Positions 46,948 to 58,111 of a DNA stretch of 64,000 bases are shown in pieces. Origin of the DNA: Heritiera littoralis (Eukaryota > Streptophyta > Magnoliopsida > Malvales > Malvaceae). The DNA lies in the NCBI GenBank assembly GCA_031772115.1, contig JAPDPK010000018.1, forward strand, positions 6,180,501 through 6,244,500, in the 5' to 3' direction. The notes beneath the pieces were generated by a model, which saw only the letters and a program-made list of their open reading frames with translations, ran no database searches and had not been told where the DNA came from. The translations under genes and the position numbers were made by a program. Within the stretch, counting starts at the first letter, position 1. Each line of letters starts with the position of its first letter.

Positions 46948-48076
46948 CAGCGTAAGTTGCGAGATGAAACGGGAAATATAGTTCAATCTTCCCAAAAAAC
47001 CTCTTACTTCCTTCTGTGTGCGTGGGGGTGACAGATTTCGTATCGCGCTGATTTTGTCCGGGTCCACTTCAATTCCCTTTTCGCTGACTACAAACCCCAA
47101 CAGCTTTCCTGATTTAACACCAAAAGTGCATTTGGCAGGGTTTAGCTTGAGTTGGAACTTCCGTAGCCTTTCAAACAGCTTTTGAAGGTTGGCTACATGA
47201 TCCTCTTCTCCTCGGGACTTGGCAATCATGTCATCCACGTACACCTCTATCTCCTTATGCATCATGTCATGGAAAAGGGTTACCATCGCTCTTTGGTAGG
47301 TGGCCCCGGCATTCTTTAAACCGAAAGGCATGACTTTGTAGCAAAATGTGCCCCAAACTGTCACAAAAGTGGTTTTCTCCATGTCATCCTCAGCCATTTT
47401 AATCTGATTGTAGCCCGAAAAACCATCCATGAACGAAAACATGTAGTGTTGGGCTGTATTATCAACCAAGGTATCAATATGCGGTAGTGGGAAATTATCC
47501 TTGGGACTAGCTCTGTTTAAGTCCCGATAATCTACACACATCCTTACTTTCCCATCTTTTTTTGGTACCGGGACTATGTTAGCCACCCATTCTGGGTACT
47601 TAGCTACTTTTAAGAACCCTGCATCGAATTGCTTTTTTACTTCTTCCTTCACCTTTAACAACATCTCGGGCTTCATGCGCCTAAGCTTCTGTTGTACCGG
47701 CTTACATTCCGTTTTCAAAGGCAGGCGATGCTCCACAACTTCAGTATTTAACCCGGGCATGTCTTGATAAGACCAAGCAAACACATCTACATATTCACGA
47801 AGCAATTCCTCTAGTTTCTGTCTCTCAGTCAATGGAAGTGCTGCGCCCACCTTGACCTCCTTGACTTTCTCATCATCCCCTAAGTTGACGATATCAATAG
47901 CTTCTTTGTTAGGTTCAATAGGTCTTCTTTCTTGCTCAACTATTCTCAATAGATCTGGAGACAAAGCATCGTCGTCTGAATCTTCATTGTTATCGAGTTC
48001 GTCGACGTATATAGAATTTTCAAAATCAAACCCCGGATAGCCGTTAAGGTTATCTTCACATTCATTATTCATTTTC
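46948..48076 (-). pseudogene. Tat RT, truncated
   Basis: An open frame from the splice-acceptor-like site at 48077 through NNECEDNLNGYPGFDFENS, VPVPKKDGKVRMCVDYRDLN, FSFMDGFSGYNQIKMAEDD and YVDDMIAKS, ending after YISRFISQLTL. There it runs into LTR sequence, which adds a meaningless tail down to 46807. The RT core is intact but RNase H and integrase are lost. It is closely related to 34408-35682. Confidence 0.9.
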
Positions 48077-48560
48077 CTGAAAATGTAAAAATTTGACAGA
48101 TGTGGTTGGTTGTTCATACCAATGGCATTGAATGAAAGGAGAAAGCAGTTATAGAGATGATGATGGATGAAAAGAAAGTACTCGAAATGCACTGAACTTG
48201 TTAATTTATTGAAATGATGATGAAGATCAAATTTACAAAAGAATCTTCTAGAACTCTCTAGACCAGGATGTTGATAATCTACCTTACTACATTACAAAAG
48301 GAAAAACAAAAGATAGAAGGTATCCTTTCAACAATCCAGTCTTTCAGCTCTGTGCCCAACAACGCCATCATTTCCAAAAATTGTAATTTCTTCATGTATC
48401 CTCTTAACTGAGGAACCCACGAGAGGGTCCTTTCATAAGTCCTCCTTTCACTGGCTCTAATGCATCAGGGTGATAGCATCCGCCAAAGCGAAAAGTATCA
48501 TAGAGGTACGGTATCACCATCTTCTCCGCCTTTTCTTCGTATCCCCGAAGGCAAGCTATT
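48077..48560 (-). other. Pro-RT spacer of Tat-3
   Basis: Non-coding apart from the remains of the gag-pro tail (48430-48560). It ends in tttttacattttcag before RT. It lacks the SINE present in Tat-2, so it shows the empty site. Confidence 0.6.
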
Positions 48561-50585
48561 CTTTTCCTTATAAAACACTGTCAATGGTTTCCCCCAAGGA
48601 TGGTCGTGTCCCGAAGATTCATTCGAGGCAGCGCTCACTACATCTTCTTCCTCCTCCGTATGGAACTCGATCAGAAATGAATCCATCATTGATTGGACTT
48701 TATGTTGAAATTGATGACAGTTTTGGATAGAGTGGCCAACATGCCCCATGTGATATTCACAAGTCTGTTCTGGGCTTGAGTCGTCCTGACAAACCCCCGA
48801 GTCTATCGGTATAGGTTGAATCATCTCAGCTTTGAGTAAAGCATCGAATACTAGACTCATCGGAGTCTTAACCTCTTCCACGTGTCTCCTTATACAACAC
48901 TTCCTCCAAACTTCAGCAGCACTAACTGATCCTCCACTGTGACTGGGAAGTGGGTTTGCATTGATACTGGGTTCCTCCTCTTTGGAAAAAGTCAACCTCC
49001 CCGATTTGACCAAATCTTGCACCTTATACTTCAGGGCCGTGCAGTTTTCCGTAGAATGGCCCGGGTTCCCATGATAATCGCATCGGGCATTAGAATCATA
49101 CCATCTTGGGAAAGGTGGTTTCATCGGCTCCATGAAAAGGGGAGCAATCATGTGGCCTTTCACGAGTTGCTGGAATAAGTCTGTGTATGACATGGGGATA
49201 GGATCGATAGGAGGCCTTTCAGTATTTCTTCGGGGAGGCCTTTGGCTAGTAGTTGGGTTACTATTTGGCTGGTAAGGTTGGGCCATAGGTGTCGGTGCGT
49301 AGTAAGGTGCTGGAGGGCGAAGATTTGGTTGGAATGTCTGTGGCTGAAAAGAATTTTGGTAGGGGGTATATGAGACATTGTTTGTGGTTGGGGAGTAGGG
49401 TTGGTAATTTGGATAAGGTTGGGGTTGTGGCTGAAACCGGGGCGAGTAAGGTGCCCTTCCTCTATACCGGGGTATTGTGTGGGTGACGGCCTGGGTTTCA
49501 ACCTCCTTCTTCTTGGATAACCCACCTTTCTTTGGATCATTACTTTCCAACTTCCCATTCTTAATTGCATTTTCAATTATTTCTCCAGTGATGACCATGT
49601 CAGCGAAATTTTTGGTCGCATTCCCTATCATGCGCTCATAATAAGGTGCTTTCAAAGTGTTGACAAACATCACCGTTGTCTCCTTTTCAGTTAGAGGCGG
49701 CTGGACTTGGGATGCGAGGTCTCTCCAACGTTGAGCATACTCCTTGAAGCTTTCGCTGGCCTTCTTTTCGATGTTTTGTAGGGATAGCCTATCTGGGGCC
49801 ATGTCCGTGACATGTTTGTACTGTGCGATGAATGCTCTAGCTAGGTCACTCCAACTGTGGATGCGTGTACGGTCCAGCTGTACATACCACCTAGCAGCGG
49901 ATCCTGTGAGGCTGTCTTGGAACACATGCACCAACAGCTTGTCATCGTGATTATATGCGGCCATTTTGCGACAGTACATTGTCACATGAGTAATAGGGCA
50001 CTTGGTCCCATCATACTTCTCGAAGTCAGGAGTCTTGAATTTAGGAGGGATTACTACATCTGGAACTAAGCACAATCCCATTGCATCCATGGATCCGTAA
50101 AAATCACTACCCTCGATGGCCCTTAGCCTTTCCTCTATAATGCTGAACTTCTTTGAGTCTGAGTCCCCTTTTATCTCTGACACACTACCCCTTAACTTCT
50201 CTTGCTCTTTTGGATCATCTAAGTCGGGGACTTGAATTGGATCTGCAGGTCTTGTCCCTTGAACGGGAGGTATAGGCACAGTGATGTGAGGTTGTGTCGA
50301 TGTACTCGGGGCGCCTGGATACATGTAGGCGTAGCTGCCCATAGGTTGTGGTGGAGGTGGAGGCATGCCTTGTAAAGACTGGGCATGGAGAGGGGTAAAC
50401 CCCGGAGGGTATAGAGGGTCTTCATCTCCCTGAGGCTTATCAGTCCCTTGGTTAGGTGCTTCTCTAGCCACTTCCTTTTCTCGGTTCGATCTTGTCATCA
50501 TTTCCATTAGAGCGGCTAACTGACCTCGGATCTCTTCTTGTGCCTTCTCCATTCTGTCCATCCGATTATCATGTTCTTCCTCCAT
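48498..50585 (-). CDS. Tat gag, open reading frame
   Basis: 695 codons from ATG 50585. The N terminus is a short charged coil (EEEHDNRMDRMEKAQEEIRG), then a Pro-rich linker (MPPPPPQPMGSYAYMYPGAP). The Retrotrans_gag region spans roughly residues 185-330 (FEKYDGTKCPITHVTMY, SLQNIEKKASESFKEYAQRW). A Pro/Gln/Tyr-rich segment (about 380-470) and two knuckle-like motifs, CDYHGNPGHSTENC and CEYHMGHVGHSIQNC, follow. The last ~20 residues come from the junction where the protease is deleted (about 48560), in a frame shifted from the original tail. Gag forms the particle shell. Whether it is expressed is unknown. Confidence 0.88.
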   Translation of the reverse strand: MEEEHDNRMDRMEKAQEEIRGQLAALMEMMTRSNREKEVAREAPNQGTDKPQGDEDPLYPPGFTPLHAQSLQGMPPPPPQPMGSYAYMYPGAPSTSTQPHITVPIPPVQGTRPADPIQVPDLDDPKEQEKLRGSVSEIKGDSDSKKFSIIEERLRAIEGSDFYGSMDAMGLCLVPDVVIPPKFKTPDFEKYDGTKCPITHVTMYCRKMAAYNHDDKLLVHVFQDSLTGSAARWYVQLDRTRIHSWSDLARAFIAQYKHVTDMAPDRLSLQNIEKKASESFKEYAQRWRDLASQVQPPLTEKETTVMFVNTLKAPYYERMIGNATKNFADMVITGEIIENAIKNGKLESNDPKKGGLSKKKEVETQAVTHTIPRYRGRAPYSPRFQPQPQPYPNYQPYSPTTNNVSYTPYQNSFQPQTFQPNLRPPAPYYAPTPMAQPYQPNSNPTTSQRPPRRNTERPPIDPIPMSYTDLFQQLVKGHMIAPLFMEPMKPPFPRWYDSNARCDYHGNPGHSTENCTALKYKVQDLVKSGRLTFSKEEEPSINANPLPSHSGGSVSAAEVWRKCCIRRHVEEVKTPMSLVFDALLKAEMIQPIPIDSGVCQDDSSPEQTCEYHMGHVGHSIQNCHQFQHKVQSMMDSFLIEFHTEEEEDVVSAASNESSGHDHPWGKPLTVFYKEKNSLPSGIRRKGGEDGDTVPL

Positions 50586-50839
50586 TGCTCTTGAACGCGA
50601 CCGGGTATTGTATGTGTGTTTGGGAATTTGGGCTGGAATTTTGAGTGTTGAAGCTACCCAGAATCTTGATTACCACAATTTAAGGAACTAATTACTACAT
50701 GATGCAATCTTGAATTATTACGTTTAAATTATATGAAGAAATGAATGAATGTGATGCAAGATGAATGATACTTTAAGGGATATTTCAACCATAACAATCT
50801 TGACAAAAAGGAATTTTCATTCATTCAACAAGTCGTTTG

Positions 50840-51160
50840 TTACATTCCGATCATATTCTGATTGAATCCATAAAAACGACTAACTTGCTGGTATTGATCC
50901 TTAGCTTCCTCCAAAAAGTTCAGCAACCTTTGACCGTATTTTTCTGTTGGGAGAATTTCCTGTTTCAATGTTTCAGCTTTATCGACCATTTCTCTTGCCT
51001 TTGTTACGGCCTTGCAAACTTGAGTGGCTAAGTGCTCTATATATTCTTGTCTACCCAAACTTCCCACTCTCCATATCATGCTTGCATCCTGTGCCAAATC
51101 GTACCCATATCTCCAGTTGTTTTCACTGTGCTCCCAATCTTCTATGATCACTTTAATGTG
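50840..51160 (-). pseudogene. Tat ORF1, C-terminal fragment
   Basis: An open frame from the deletion junction (about 51165) to the stop at 50840. It reads EDWEHSENNWRYGYDLAQDA, HLATQVCKAVTKAREMVDKA and ends in NQNMIGM. It shows Trp and other sense codons where Tat-2 has stops. The N-terminal domain is deleted. Confidence 0.8.
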
Positions 51161-51164
51161 GTTC

Positions 51165-51596
51165 TTATGTATTTGTAGCTGTTCTTCTTTGATGTTGGTG
51201 GGTTTCGGTGATGGTGAGGAATTGAGGATGATGGTGTTGGTAATGGGGGTTGCGAAGGGATGTCGATGGTGGTGTTTGTTGTTTTTGTCATTTCTGTTCT
51301 CTCTTTTTTTCTCTTTCGCAGCCCCCTTTTTTCTCTGCTCGGTTCTCTTCTTAAATCAGTTTGAAACCTCTTACCGTAGCCTCTCAGAGTCACAAGATCC
51401 ATAGGTTCTGTAGAAGCGGGATTCACGGGATGGGAAAGGGTAGAAATCTACTGGGTGGAGCTCGAGATTGGGAGAGAGCTGGTCGCCGGCGGCTTGAGAC
51501 AATGGGTCTGCCGGCAGATCTAGCAAATCCTGAAGCATTAAATTCGGTAATGACTGATGGAGGTTCGGGCGGCTTGGCGGCAAAACAACAAGAGAA

Positions 51597-51637
<41 letters not shown>

Positions 51638-51760
51638 CATTAATGATATGAATAATAACAAAATAAATAAGAAAATTGAAAATAAAAGAAAATAAAATAA
51701 TAATAAGAACAAAACTTGTCAAAATAATTTGTGAAATTCGGACAAAATTAGGTGTCTACA
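51165..51760 (-). repeat. 5' LTR start fragment of Tat-3
   Basis: On the minus strand it starts TGTAGACACCTAATTTTGTC and includes an ATT microsatellite (about 51595-51634) and a Pro/Ser-rich open stretch of no supported coding value. It joins ORF1 sequence at about 51165 (phrase acataagaaccacattaaa). Confidence 0.82.
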
Positions 51761-51765
51761 CTATG

Positions 51766-52621
51766 CTTTTGTGTAAATCCCTTAGCAACAAGTCTAGCCT
51801 TAAATTTGTCTACAGTACCATCCACTTTCATTTTTTTTTTGAAAATCTACTTGCAACCTATTAGTTTGCAACCTGGAGGCAAATCTACTAGGATCCATGT
51901 ATTGTTTCCCATAATTGAATCCATTTCATGACTTACAGCTTCTTTCCAAAAAACTATATCTTGAGACTTCATAACCTCTTCAAATGTCCTAAGATCAAAT
52001 TCCATATTGAAGCAATATTCAATATGATTATCTATATTTTCTCTTGTTCCTTCAACAAGAAACATGTGAAAATCTGATCTATAAGTTTTAGCTTTCCTTG
52101 CTCTTTTTCTTACTCTAGGTATAAGGTTTTCTTCTTCTTGAAATTTAGAAGAATCATTCTCAAGTTCTTTTAAACTGTTTTGAGCAATGTCTTTAGCATG
52201 AGGAATTGAATTGAATCTTACTTCATCAAACAAGGCATCTTTTGATTCAATAATCGTATTAATTGAAATCGAATCATTTGCTTCAATGAGCAAAAACCTA
52301 TAAGCCTTATTGTTTTGTGCACTCAACTATTGCCCAACTCCCCTTTCTCCTAATTTCTTTCTTTTAGGCTCAGAAACTATTGCTTTACAACTCCATACCT
52401 TAAGATAACTTAAGTTGTGTTTTCCTTTCTTCCATAATTCATATGGGATTACTTTGTTCCTTTTGTTTGAAACTCTATTTTGAATGTGACATGCAATTAA
52501 TATTGCCTCACCCCACAAACCTTGTCATAAACTGGAATAGGACATCATGGCATTCACCATTTCAGTTAGTGATCCATTTTTCCTTTTAGCCAACTTATTA
52601 GATTCAAGACTATATGGTGGG
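51766..52621 (-). pseudogene. Copia integrase C-terminus and RT start
   Basis: The minus strand reads PPYSLESNKLAKRKNGSLTE, then CHIQNRVSNKRNKVIPYELW (integrase C-terminal region), and later VFWKEAVSHEMDSIMGNNTW and LVDLPPGCKLIGCK, the usual start of copia RT. Stops lie near 52518, 52327 and 51847. It continues across the Tat-3 insertion at 46563. Confidence 0.85.
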
Positions 52622-52626
52622 GTTAC

Positions 52627-54019
52627 TGTTGGATTATGCCCTTAGAACCATTCATTAGATGATTGACTTTGGCATTTTTTTATGTATCATGACATTTTAT
52701 TTATCATAGTTCATTATTATATTTGTCTTATAACTGCGTAATATAATCTTATATAATAATGTCCTTAGAATAGTAATAACACACTATTCTTAAAATATCC
52801 CTAGTCAAGTATTATTGTGAACAAGGATAACAATGATACGATAAGACTAGTATGTGGTTGACTGATGACCATTGTCATGGATATAGGATATCAAGTCATC
52901 ACATAGGTACATGTTAGAGAACTATGTACTGGATCGACCCTCCATGAGAACGCTACATGGATTGTTATATGAATGTCATAAGCGATTCTCATAGTGATGA
53001 TGGTGTATGTGATCCTTTGACTTGAGATCATCAGAGATCCCAACATAGAGAATTGCATACTTTAATGCTGCTAGATGTCATTCGTAACAGGATGGACTAT
53101 AAAGGTAGTAATTGGGTATGCCTTGATCTATGTAGAGGGATGTTGAGTGATCAAGATAGGATTTATCCCTCTTATATAACAAGAGTGATGTCTTGGGCCC
53201 TTTGATAGAGTGAGACTAAGAAATGCATGGCCGTGCTCGAATAAGTCAATATGAGATATTGATTTTATTTGTTTAATTAGTCTACTCAGGAATCAAGAAA
53301 CGCTGATTAGACTATACAAGTGTGACACATTCCATGACTTGTGTCTAATCAAGACATCATAGGATAAAGGGATTAAACTACACGGTAACATCTATCACGA
53401 GTAAGGTTATGTCGAGTCATAGACATTCTCGTTACATGGGTAGCAATGATGTGTTGCTAGATACCGCTCATTGCCTGTGACAATTTTGTCATTGCCATTG
53501 TTTTGAGAACCTATTGGGTCGCACACTTAGAACGGATCAATGAGGAGCTTAATTAATCCTATTCTGAATTGGATTAAGGATATATCTAATCCTATTCTGA
53601 ATTGGATTAAGAATATATCTAATCCTATTCTAAGTAGGATTAGAGTTCTGTTTGGCAGTAAATTTTAGGGTAAAATTTACTGCCTATAAAAAGGATGTTT
53701 TTCCAAAAAAAAACACAGCCGCACTTTTTAAAACTGAAAACAAAACATTCTTTTTAATCGAAGCTAGCAATTCGGTTATAAGGAATCAAAAGCTCTTTAA
53801 GGCTTCTGATCGTGAGACGTTCAAGAGTCGTGAGATCCATTCGTGTGGATACCGTAGAGGCAGGAACGAAAAGTTGCTGCTTGTGACTCGACCAACGACA
53901 GAAAATTCAGAGAAAACGTCAGGTAAAATCTCGAAACCCTAAACTGACAACTCTCCGAATCGATCTTGGTGGAGGCCGAATGATTTAAATTCTGCTGCGT
54001 GTTGTTTCGGTTTCCTTCA
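52627..54019 (+). mobile_element. Solo LTR inserted in copia integrase
   Basis: Starts TGTTGGATTATGCCC and ends TTTCCTTCA, with a perfect TSD gttac (52622-52626 and 54020-54024). It is 1393 bp. A TATA box (tataaaaagg, 53685-53694) sets the plus orientation. Three 33-bp direct repeats (53554-53643) lie just upstream of it. With no interior or second LTR, it arose by LTR-LTR recombination. The start suggests a copia-type element. Confidence 0.88.
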
Positions 54020-54024
54020 GTTAC

Positions 54025-54720
54025 TTCATGTATAATTCCAAGAGATTCAAAATATGATGGATCAAAGTATTCACCTCCTCTATCAGTTTTGAAGGTTTTA
54101 ATCTTAATATCACAATGCAATTCTACTTCATTCTTATAAATTTTAAAATTTTCTAATGCTTTAACCTTAGAATGCATCAAATAAACATAACAAAACCTAG
54201 AGAAATCATCAATAAAAGTAACAAAGTATTTCTTTCCTCTTATAGATATGGTTCCATGCAAATCACCTACAACATTATGTACTAATTCAAGTAATTTAGA
54301 ACTTCTTTCTACCTTGGGAAATGATTTCCTTATTATCTTTGTAAGCATGCAAGTTCTACATTTTCAATTACTTGTATTTATCAAAGGAATCAAGTTTGAT
54401 TTAGACATATTAATCATTCTATCATAATGCAGATAACCTAATCGACTATGCCATAGATAAAAAAGGTCAACCATGTAAATAGAATCATTCATCTTATTAT
54501 TGATAAAAGATACATTAAGTTTGAAAATGCCTTAATTGGCATAACCTTTCCCAGCAAAGATTCTACTCTTGGATAATATAAACTTATCCCCTTCAAATAC
54601 TAACTTGAAACCAAATTTTTTTAGCAAACTTACAGACACAAGATTTTTCCTAACTTCTGGAACATAATAAACATTAGTTAAAGTTAATATCTTTCTAAAA
54701 GTAAAATTTAAATCTATAGT
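54025..54720 (-). pseudogene. Copia pre-integrase and integrase core
   Basis: The minus strand shows LWHSRLGYLHYDRM and a KCRTC word (zinc-binding pre-integrase region, about 54350-54460). The core follows: VGDLHGTISIRGKKYFVTFI, DDFSRFCYVYLM, KTDRGGEYFDPSYFESLGII, ending in HEVT at the solo LTR. The first two catalytic Asp residues are visible as DLHG and TDRGGEY. Stops are present near 54362 and 54720. Confidence 0.87.
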
Positions 54721-55600
54721 CTATTTGCCTTTGATTTCAATTGTTGAAGAATTCCCCATGTAGAGCACATTACCTTCCTCTTGACAAGTTTTAAACAAGG
54801 CTTTGTTTATGCACACATGCTTTGTAGCACTGGAATCAATCCACCATGCTTCCTTGTCTTCAAGGACATTGATCTCAGAAATGACAGTAACAAAGCTATC
54901 CTTGGTTGCCATGGATGCACTTTTCTTCTTTTTGAAGATGTAGTAGTTCTTCTTAAAGTGCCTTTGTTTTCCACAATGGAAACATGCACCTTTCTTCTTG
55001 AATTTCTAACCTTTGATGGAATGTTCCTTTTTCTTTATGGATTTCTTGTTGGGATGAACATCCTCCACCACATGGATCTTGGAGATGTTAGTCTTCTTTT
55101 CTTTCTCATTCTTCTTGCAATTTGTTCCTTTATCCGAAGATAGCTTGCAAGGTACTCAAGAGACATATCTTTCTTTTTGTGTTTCAAGGTTCTTTTGATA
55201 TCTTTCCATGTTGATGGGAGTTTATCAATAATAGAAGATACACTGATTGATTCATCCATAGACATATTATATTGCTTAAACTTGTTTAAGATGATTTCAA
55301 AGCAAATTGTTCCATGACATGTATAGGTTCATTCATTTTGAAAGAATTCCAACTTGTTAGTAAAAACTTTTTTCTAGTTGCATCTTCTGCCATATATCTT
55401 GCATCTAACTTATCCCACAATTCTTTTGCTCTAGTAACTCTAATATATGTATCAAACAGGGAATCAAACATACTGTTCAAAGTGCAATCTCTACAAGTGT
55501 AGTCATCGTTTTCCCATTTTTGTCTTAGATGAACTTCCTTACTTGTTTCATCTTCTTCCTTTTTTTGGCTTTGGAATAGTGAGAACATATGCAATGTTAA
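54721..55600 (-). pseudogene. Copia gag and protease remnants
   Basis: Gag pieces at 55286-55594 (ARYMAEDATRKKFLLTSWNS, AKELWDKLDARY) and 55035-55265 (IIDKLPSTWKDIKRTLKHK) match the copia UBN2-type gag. A zinc knuckle near 54960-54990 reads CFHCGKQRHFKKNYY, with the last Cys replaced by Tyr. The protease word WWIDSSATKHVC (about 54840) has Ser in place of the Gly of the D-S-G active site. The start of gag is missing. Confidence 0.82.
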
Positions 55601-55701
55601 GTGTGGTGAGGAGAATCAGCATCTTTTATTTCCACCTTAGGAAATTCCCTCCATCAAATTTTTCTAATGTTAAGTGTGGTTAGGACATATGCAATGTTTT
55701 T

Positions 55702-56331
55702 GTATGTCTCAAGTATGAACTTGACATCTTTATTTATAGAGATTAATTTCAAATGATGTGACCTTTGATCAAGTGATATGATTTTCAATTGTGTTGTTTG
55801 ATTTAACAAACATAATTACTTAACAAGATCACAACTTTTGGAAACAAATGGTAATGTTTCTTAACCATTCAAAAGTGGAAGAACACCTTTTGGAAGCGTT
55901 TGCAACTCAAGCAAGAAACTAGCTGTTGAATACATTTTAATACTGTCTAGTTGGATGCTTGGAAAAAAGTAATCGAATGCCGTAGTGTATTCTTAAAATA
56001 GTGCTTATTTTCCAAGAAGGGCAGTTGGCTGCCCTCTAACTTTATATAGAAGCCTGACTGCATTATGGGCAGATGACTGCCTTATAAAAGCAGTCGATTG
56101 CCCCCTAAGCATTTGACTGCCTTCTTAAGGTATCAAGCTACCTTAGTACAAATTTACAACAGAAACTTTTCTACACAAAGGCATTTGATTGCCTTTCCAA
56201 GCTTCACTTAATTAAATTTACTTCAATTTTCTTAACATGGAACCTTACCAAGGCATTAATTTCTTAATTCCATTAATTAAACTTTATATTTAACCAATAA
56301 TTCATCCACTTAGTTTGAAAATATTCTAACA
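55702..56331 (-). repeat. Truncated 5' LTR of the copia element
   Basis: On the minus strand it starts TGTTAGAATATTTTC at 56331 and matches the left LTR until about 55702 (tatgtctcaag). The remaining ~440 bp, the PBS and the leader are deleted. A direct repeat of about 24 bp (acatatgcaatgttaagtgt type) lies at 55570-55700. Confidence 0.8.
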
Positions 56332-56336
56332 GGAGG

Positions 56337-56710
56337 TGTGTCTAACATGCCACTTAGGTGTTACTTAATTGCACAGAAACATGGTCTTGTTTGAATCCAA
56401 ACGAGCCAAGGTCAAAGAAAAATTGAGAAAGCCAAATGACATAAAAACAAATTGAAATATTATCTTTACATGTCAAAAAAATAATTTTTTGGCTAAATGT
56501 TTAAAGAAGAATTGTGTCATGTTGTTAAGATTTGAATTCTTATCCAAATAAATTCAACTGTTACTCCAATTATCAAAAAGGAAAAAGAAAAGAGTTTCCA
56601 TACATGAGTGCTGAAATGAAAGAGAAAAGTATTTACATGGACATTAGAGGAAAAAAAAAAGTAACTATAGTTAATGTCATGAGAATTTGTATATGTATAT
56701 GTACATAAAT
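56337..56710. other. Intergenic, nothing recognised
   Basis: Right flank of the copia insertion; no gene or repeat seen. Confidence 0.45.
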
Positions 56711-56939
56711 GAAACCTGACAATCTTAGACATGACACGAAAATGACACGATTTAAATGACACGAAAGTGATATAGGTTAAAACCAAGTAAAAATTGTTTA
56801 TGAATATGGTAAAAACTAAAAATAATGTTTTGTGTTTTTCTTGTCGATACATATTTTGACAAGAAATTTTTATGTTTTACACGACACAAACACGATTTTA
56901 CATGACACAAATACAAATTGCCAAGTCTACTTTGGATGA
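56711..56939. mobile_element. hAT-type MITE (TAGACCTGGCAA family)
   Basis: The right end on the other strand reads TAGACTTGGCAATTTG; the left end reads gaaacctgacaatc. The interior has repeated words of the cgtgtcatgtaaaa kind, as in the copies at 23534/41743 and 63356-63588. No TSD was found here. Confidence 0.7.
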
Positions 56940-57125
56940 TACCCTTATTTGCTTTTCTAGGAGCCAAGGAAAATGTTATTTCTTGGTCCCAAGTGTGATC
57001 CTAAACATTTGAACAATCTACAACCAGTTATTCTTCACCTCTCTTCTTCATTTTGCCCTACTCCAACAATCTGTTTTAAAATTTTCAAACAACCAGCAAC
57101 AATCTTCTCAATGTTGCTTTCTCTG

Positions 57126-57128
<3 letters not shown>

Positions 57129-57165
<37 letters not shown>

Positions 57166-57176
57166 TAGATAGATAG
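57129..57176. repeat. (TA)n and (GATA)n microsatellite
   Basis: Simple repeat next to a MITE. Confidence 0.95.
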
Positions 57177-57348
57177 ATTAATATCTAATATACCATCAGT
57201 GGAGCTTTTTTACTTCACAAGCGAAATTAAGATAATGACATATGTCTTATTTTTTATATTTTCTTAATATTTTTAAAGATCATGTGTCATCATCTTAACT
57301 CCATTTGTGGTATCAAAGAACTCCACTGACAGTATATTGAATATTAAT
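57177..57348. mobile_element. Short MITE
   Basis: The left end attaatatctaatataccat and the right end, which on the other strand reads attaatattcaatatactgt, are imperfect inverted repeats running about 30 bp to cagtggag. It sits within TA-rich microsatellite DNA. Confidence 0.7.
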
Positions 57349-58111
57349 CATATATATATATATATATTTTTTTATATATATATGAAGATTGTTGTGTGTG
57401 TATAACCAACAACAATCTTCATAGATGATAAAGAAGCAATACACAAAAGAAAAACTCAAAAGTTTTAGATTTGGATTTGGGATTTCAAAATTAGATCTAA
57501 GTTTTTCTTGGTATTTTTTGAAAAAATCAACTTAGTAAATGGATTGAAGAGATTGAAAGGAAGAAGAATATATAGTTTTGAATGAAATCGTCATCGATCA
57601 ACGATGGCCAATGGTGGCATCGATGTTGGTCTATGATGGAAAGGATAACAAGAAAATGAGAGAGAAGCTTTGGTTCTGGTTTAAAGAGCGAGGGAGGGAA
57701 AAAGAAATGAGGAAGAAATCAGAAGGGCGAGAGAGAGAACAAAAAAGAAAGAAATGTGAACAGAGAGAGAAAAAACAAAAAAAAAATTATTACTTTTACT
57801 TTTACATTTTATTAAATACATATGAAAACTTTTGCTTTTAATTAATTAATTATTAATTAGTATTAATAATACGAAAAATTAATTAATAAATAATAAAGAA
57901 ATATTCTTCATTATTAATTAAGTGATGATAATTAATAATAAATAATTAATACTTAATTAAGATTAATAATTAACATTTTTAAGTTATAATTAAGTGATAA
58001 TTAATAATTATTTAATATTTTATAATTAATCAAAATAGTTTGTAATCAATAACTAATAATTATTCTTACTCATTTTTATTTAACTATAATTATAATAACT
58101 TATAATTATTT
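57349..58111. other. Intergenic with a small hairpin
   Basis: An inverted repeat at 57382-57420 (atgaagattgttg against caacaatcttcat) could fold. A frame at 57578-57841 consists mostly of Lys/Arg/Glu codons from purine-rich DNA and is not supported as a gene. Confidence 0.45.

Larger units (their letters stand above)
46569..51760 (-). mobile_element. Internally deleted Tat element inside copia RT (Tat-3)
   Basis: The TSD ctatg is perfect (46564-46568 and 51761-51765). On the minus strand it begins TGTAGACACC and ends GTTACGACA, as in the other Tat LTRs. Only the first ~600 bp of the 5' LTR and the last ~375 bp of the 3' LTR remain. The interior keeps the ORF1 C-terminus, an open gag, the pro-RT spacer and most of RT. 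The protease, RNase H domains, integrase and repeat array are missing. The remaining frames are open, so the insertion is probably young. Confidence 0.9.
43621..56331 (-). mobile_element. Ty1/copia LTR retrotransposon, decayed and twice interrupted
   Basis: The TSD ggagg is perfect (43616-43620 and 56332-56336). On the minus strand the order is truncated 5' LTR (right), gag, protease, integrase, RT, RNase H and 3' LTR (left). It is interrupted by a solo LTR in integrase (52627-54019) and by a Tat element in RT (46569-51760). The 5' LTR has lost its inner part together with the PBS and the start of gag. Stops and frameshifts are frequent. Confidence 0.9.

Noticed and set aside
47576..48040. 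Plus-strand frames over the Tat-3 RT
   Set aside because: Shadows of the clear minus-strand RT frame.
51371..51722. Frames of about 100 codons in the Tat-3 5' LTR fragment
   Set aside because: They are LTR sequence including an ATT repeat; no domain, and the same region is not open in the other Tat elements.
57578..57841. 87-codon plus-strand frame
   Set aside because: The sequence is mostly Lys, Arg and Glu from a purine-rich run, with no domain and no neighbouring exon.
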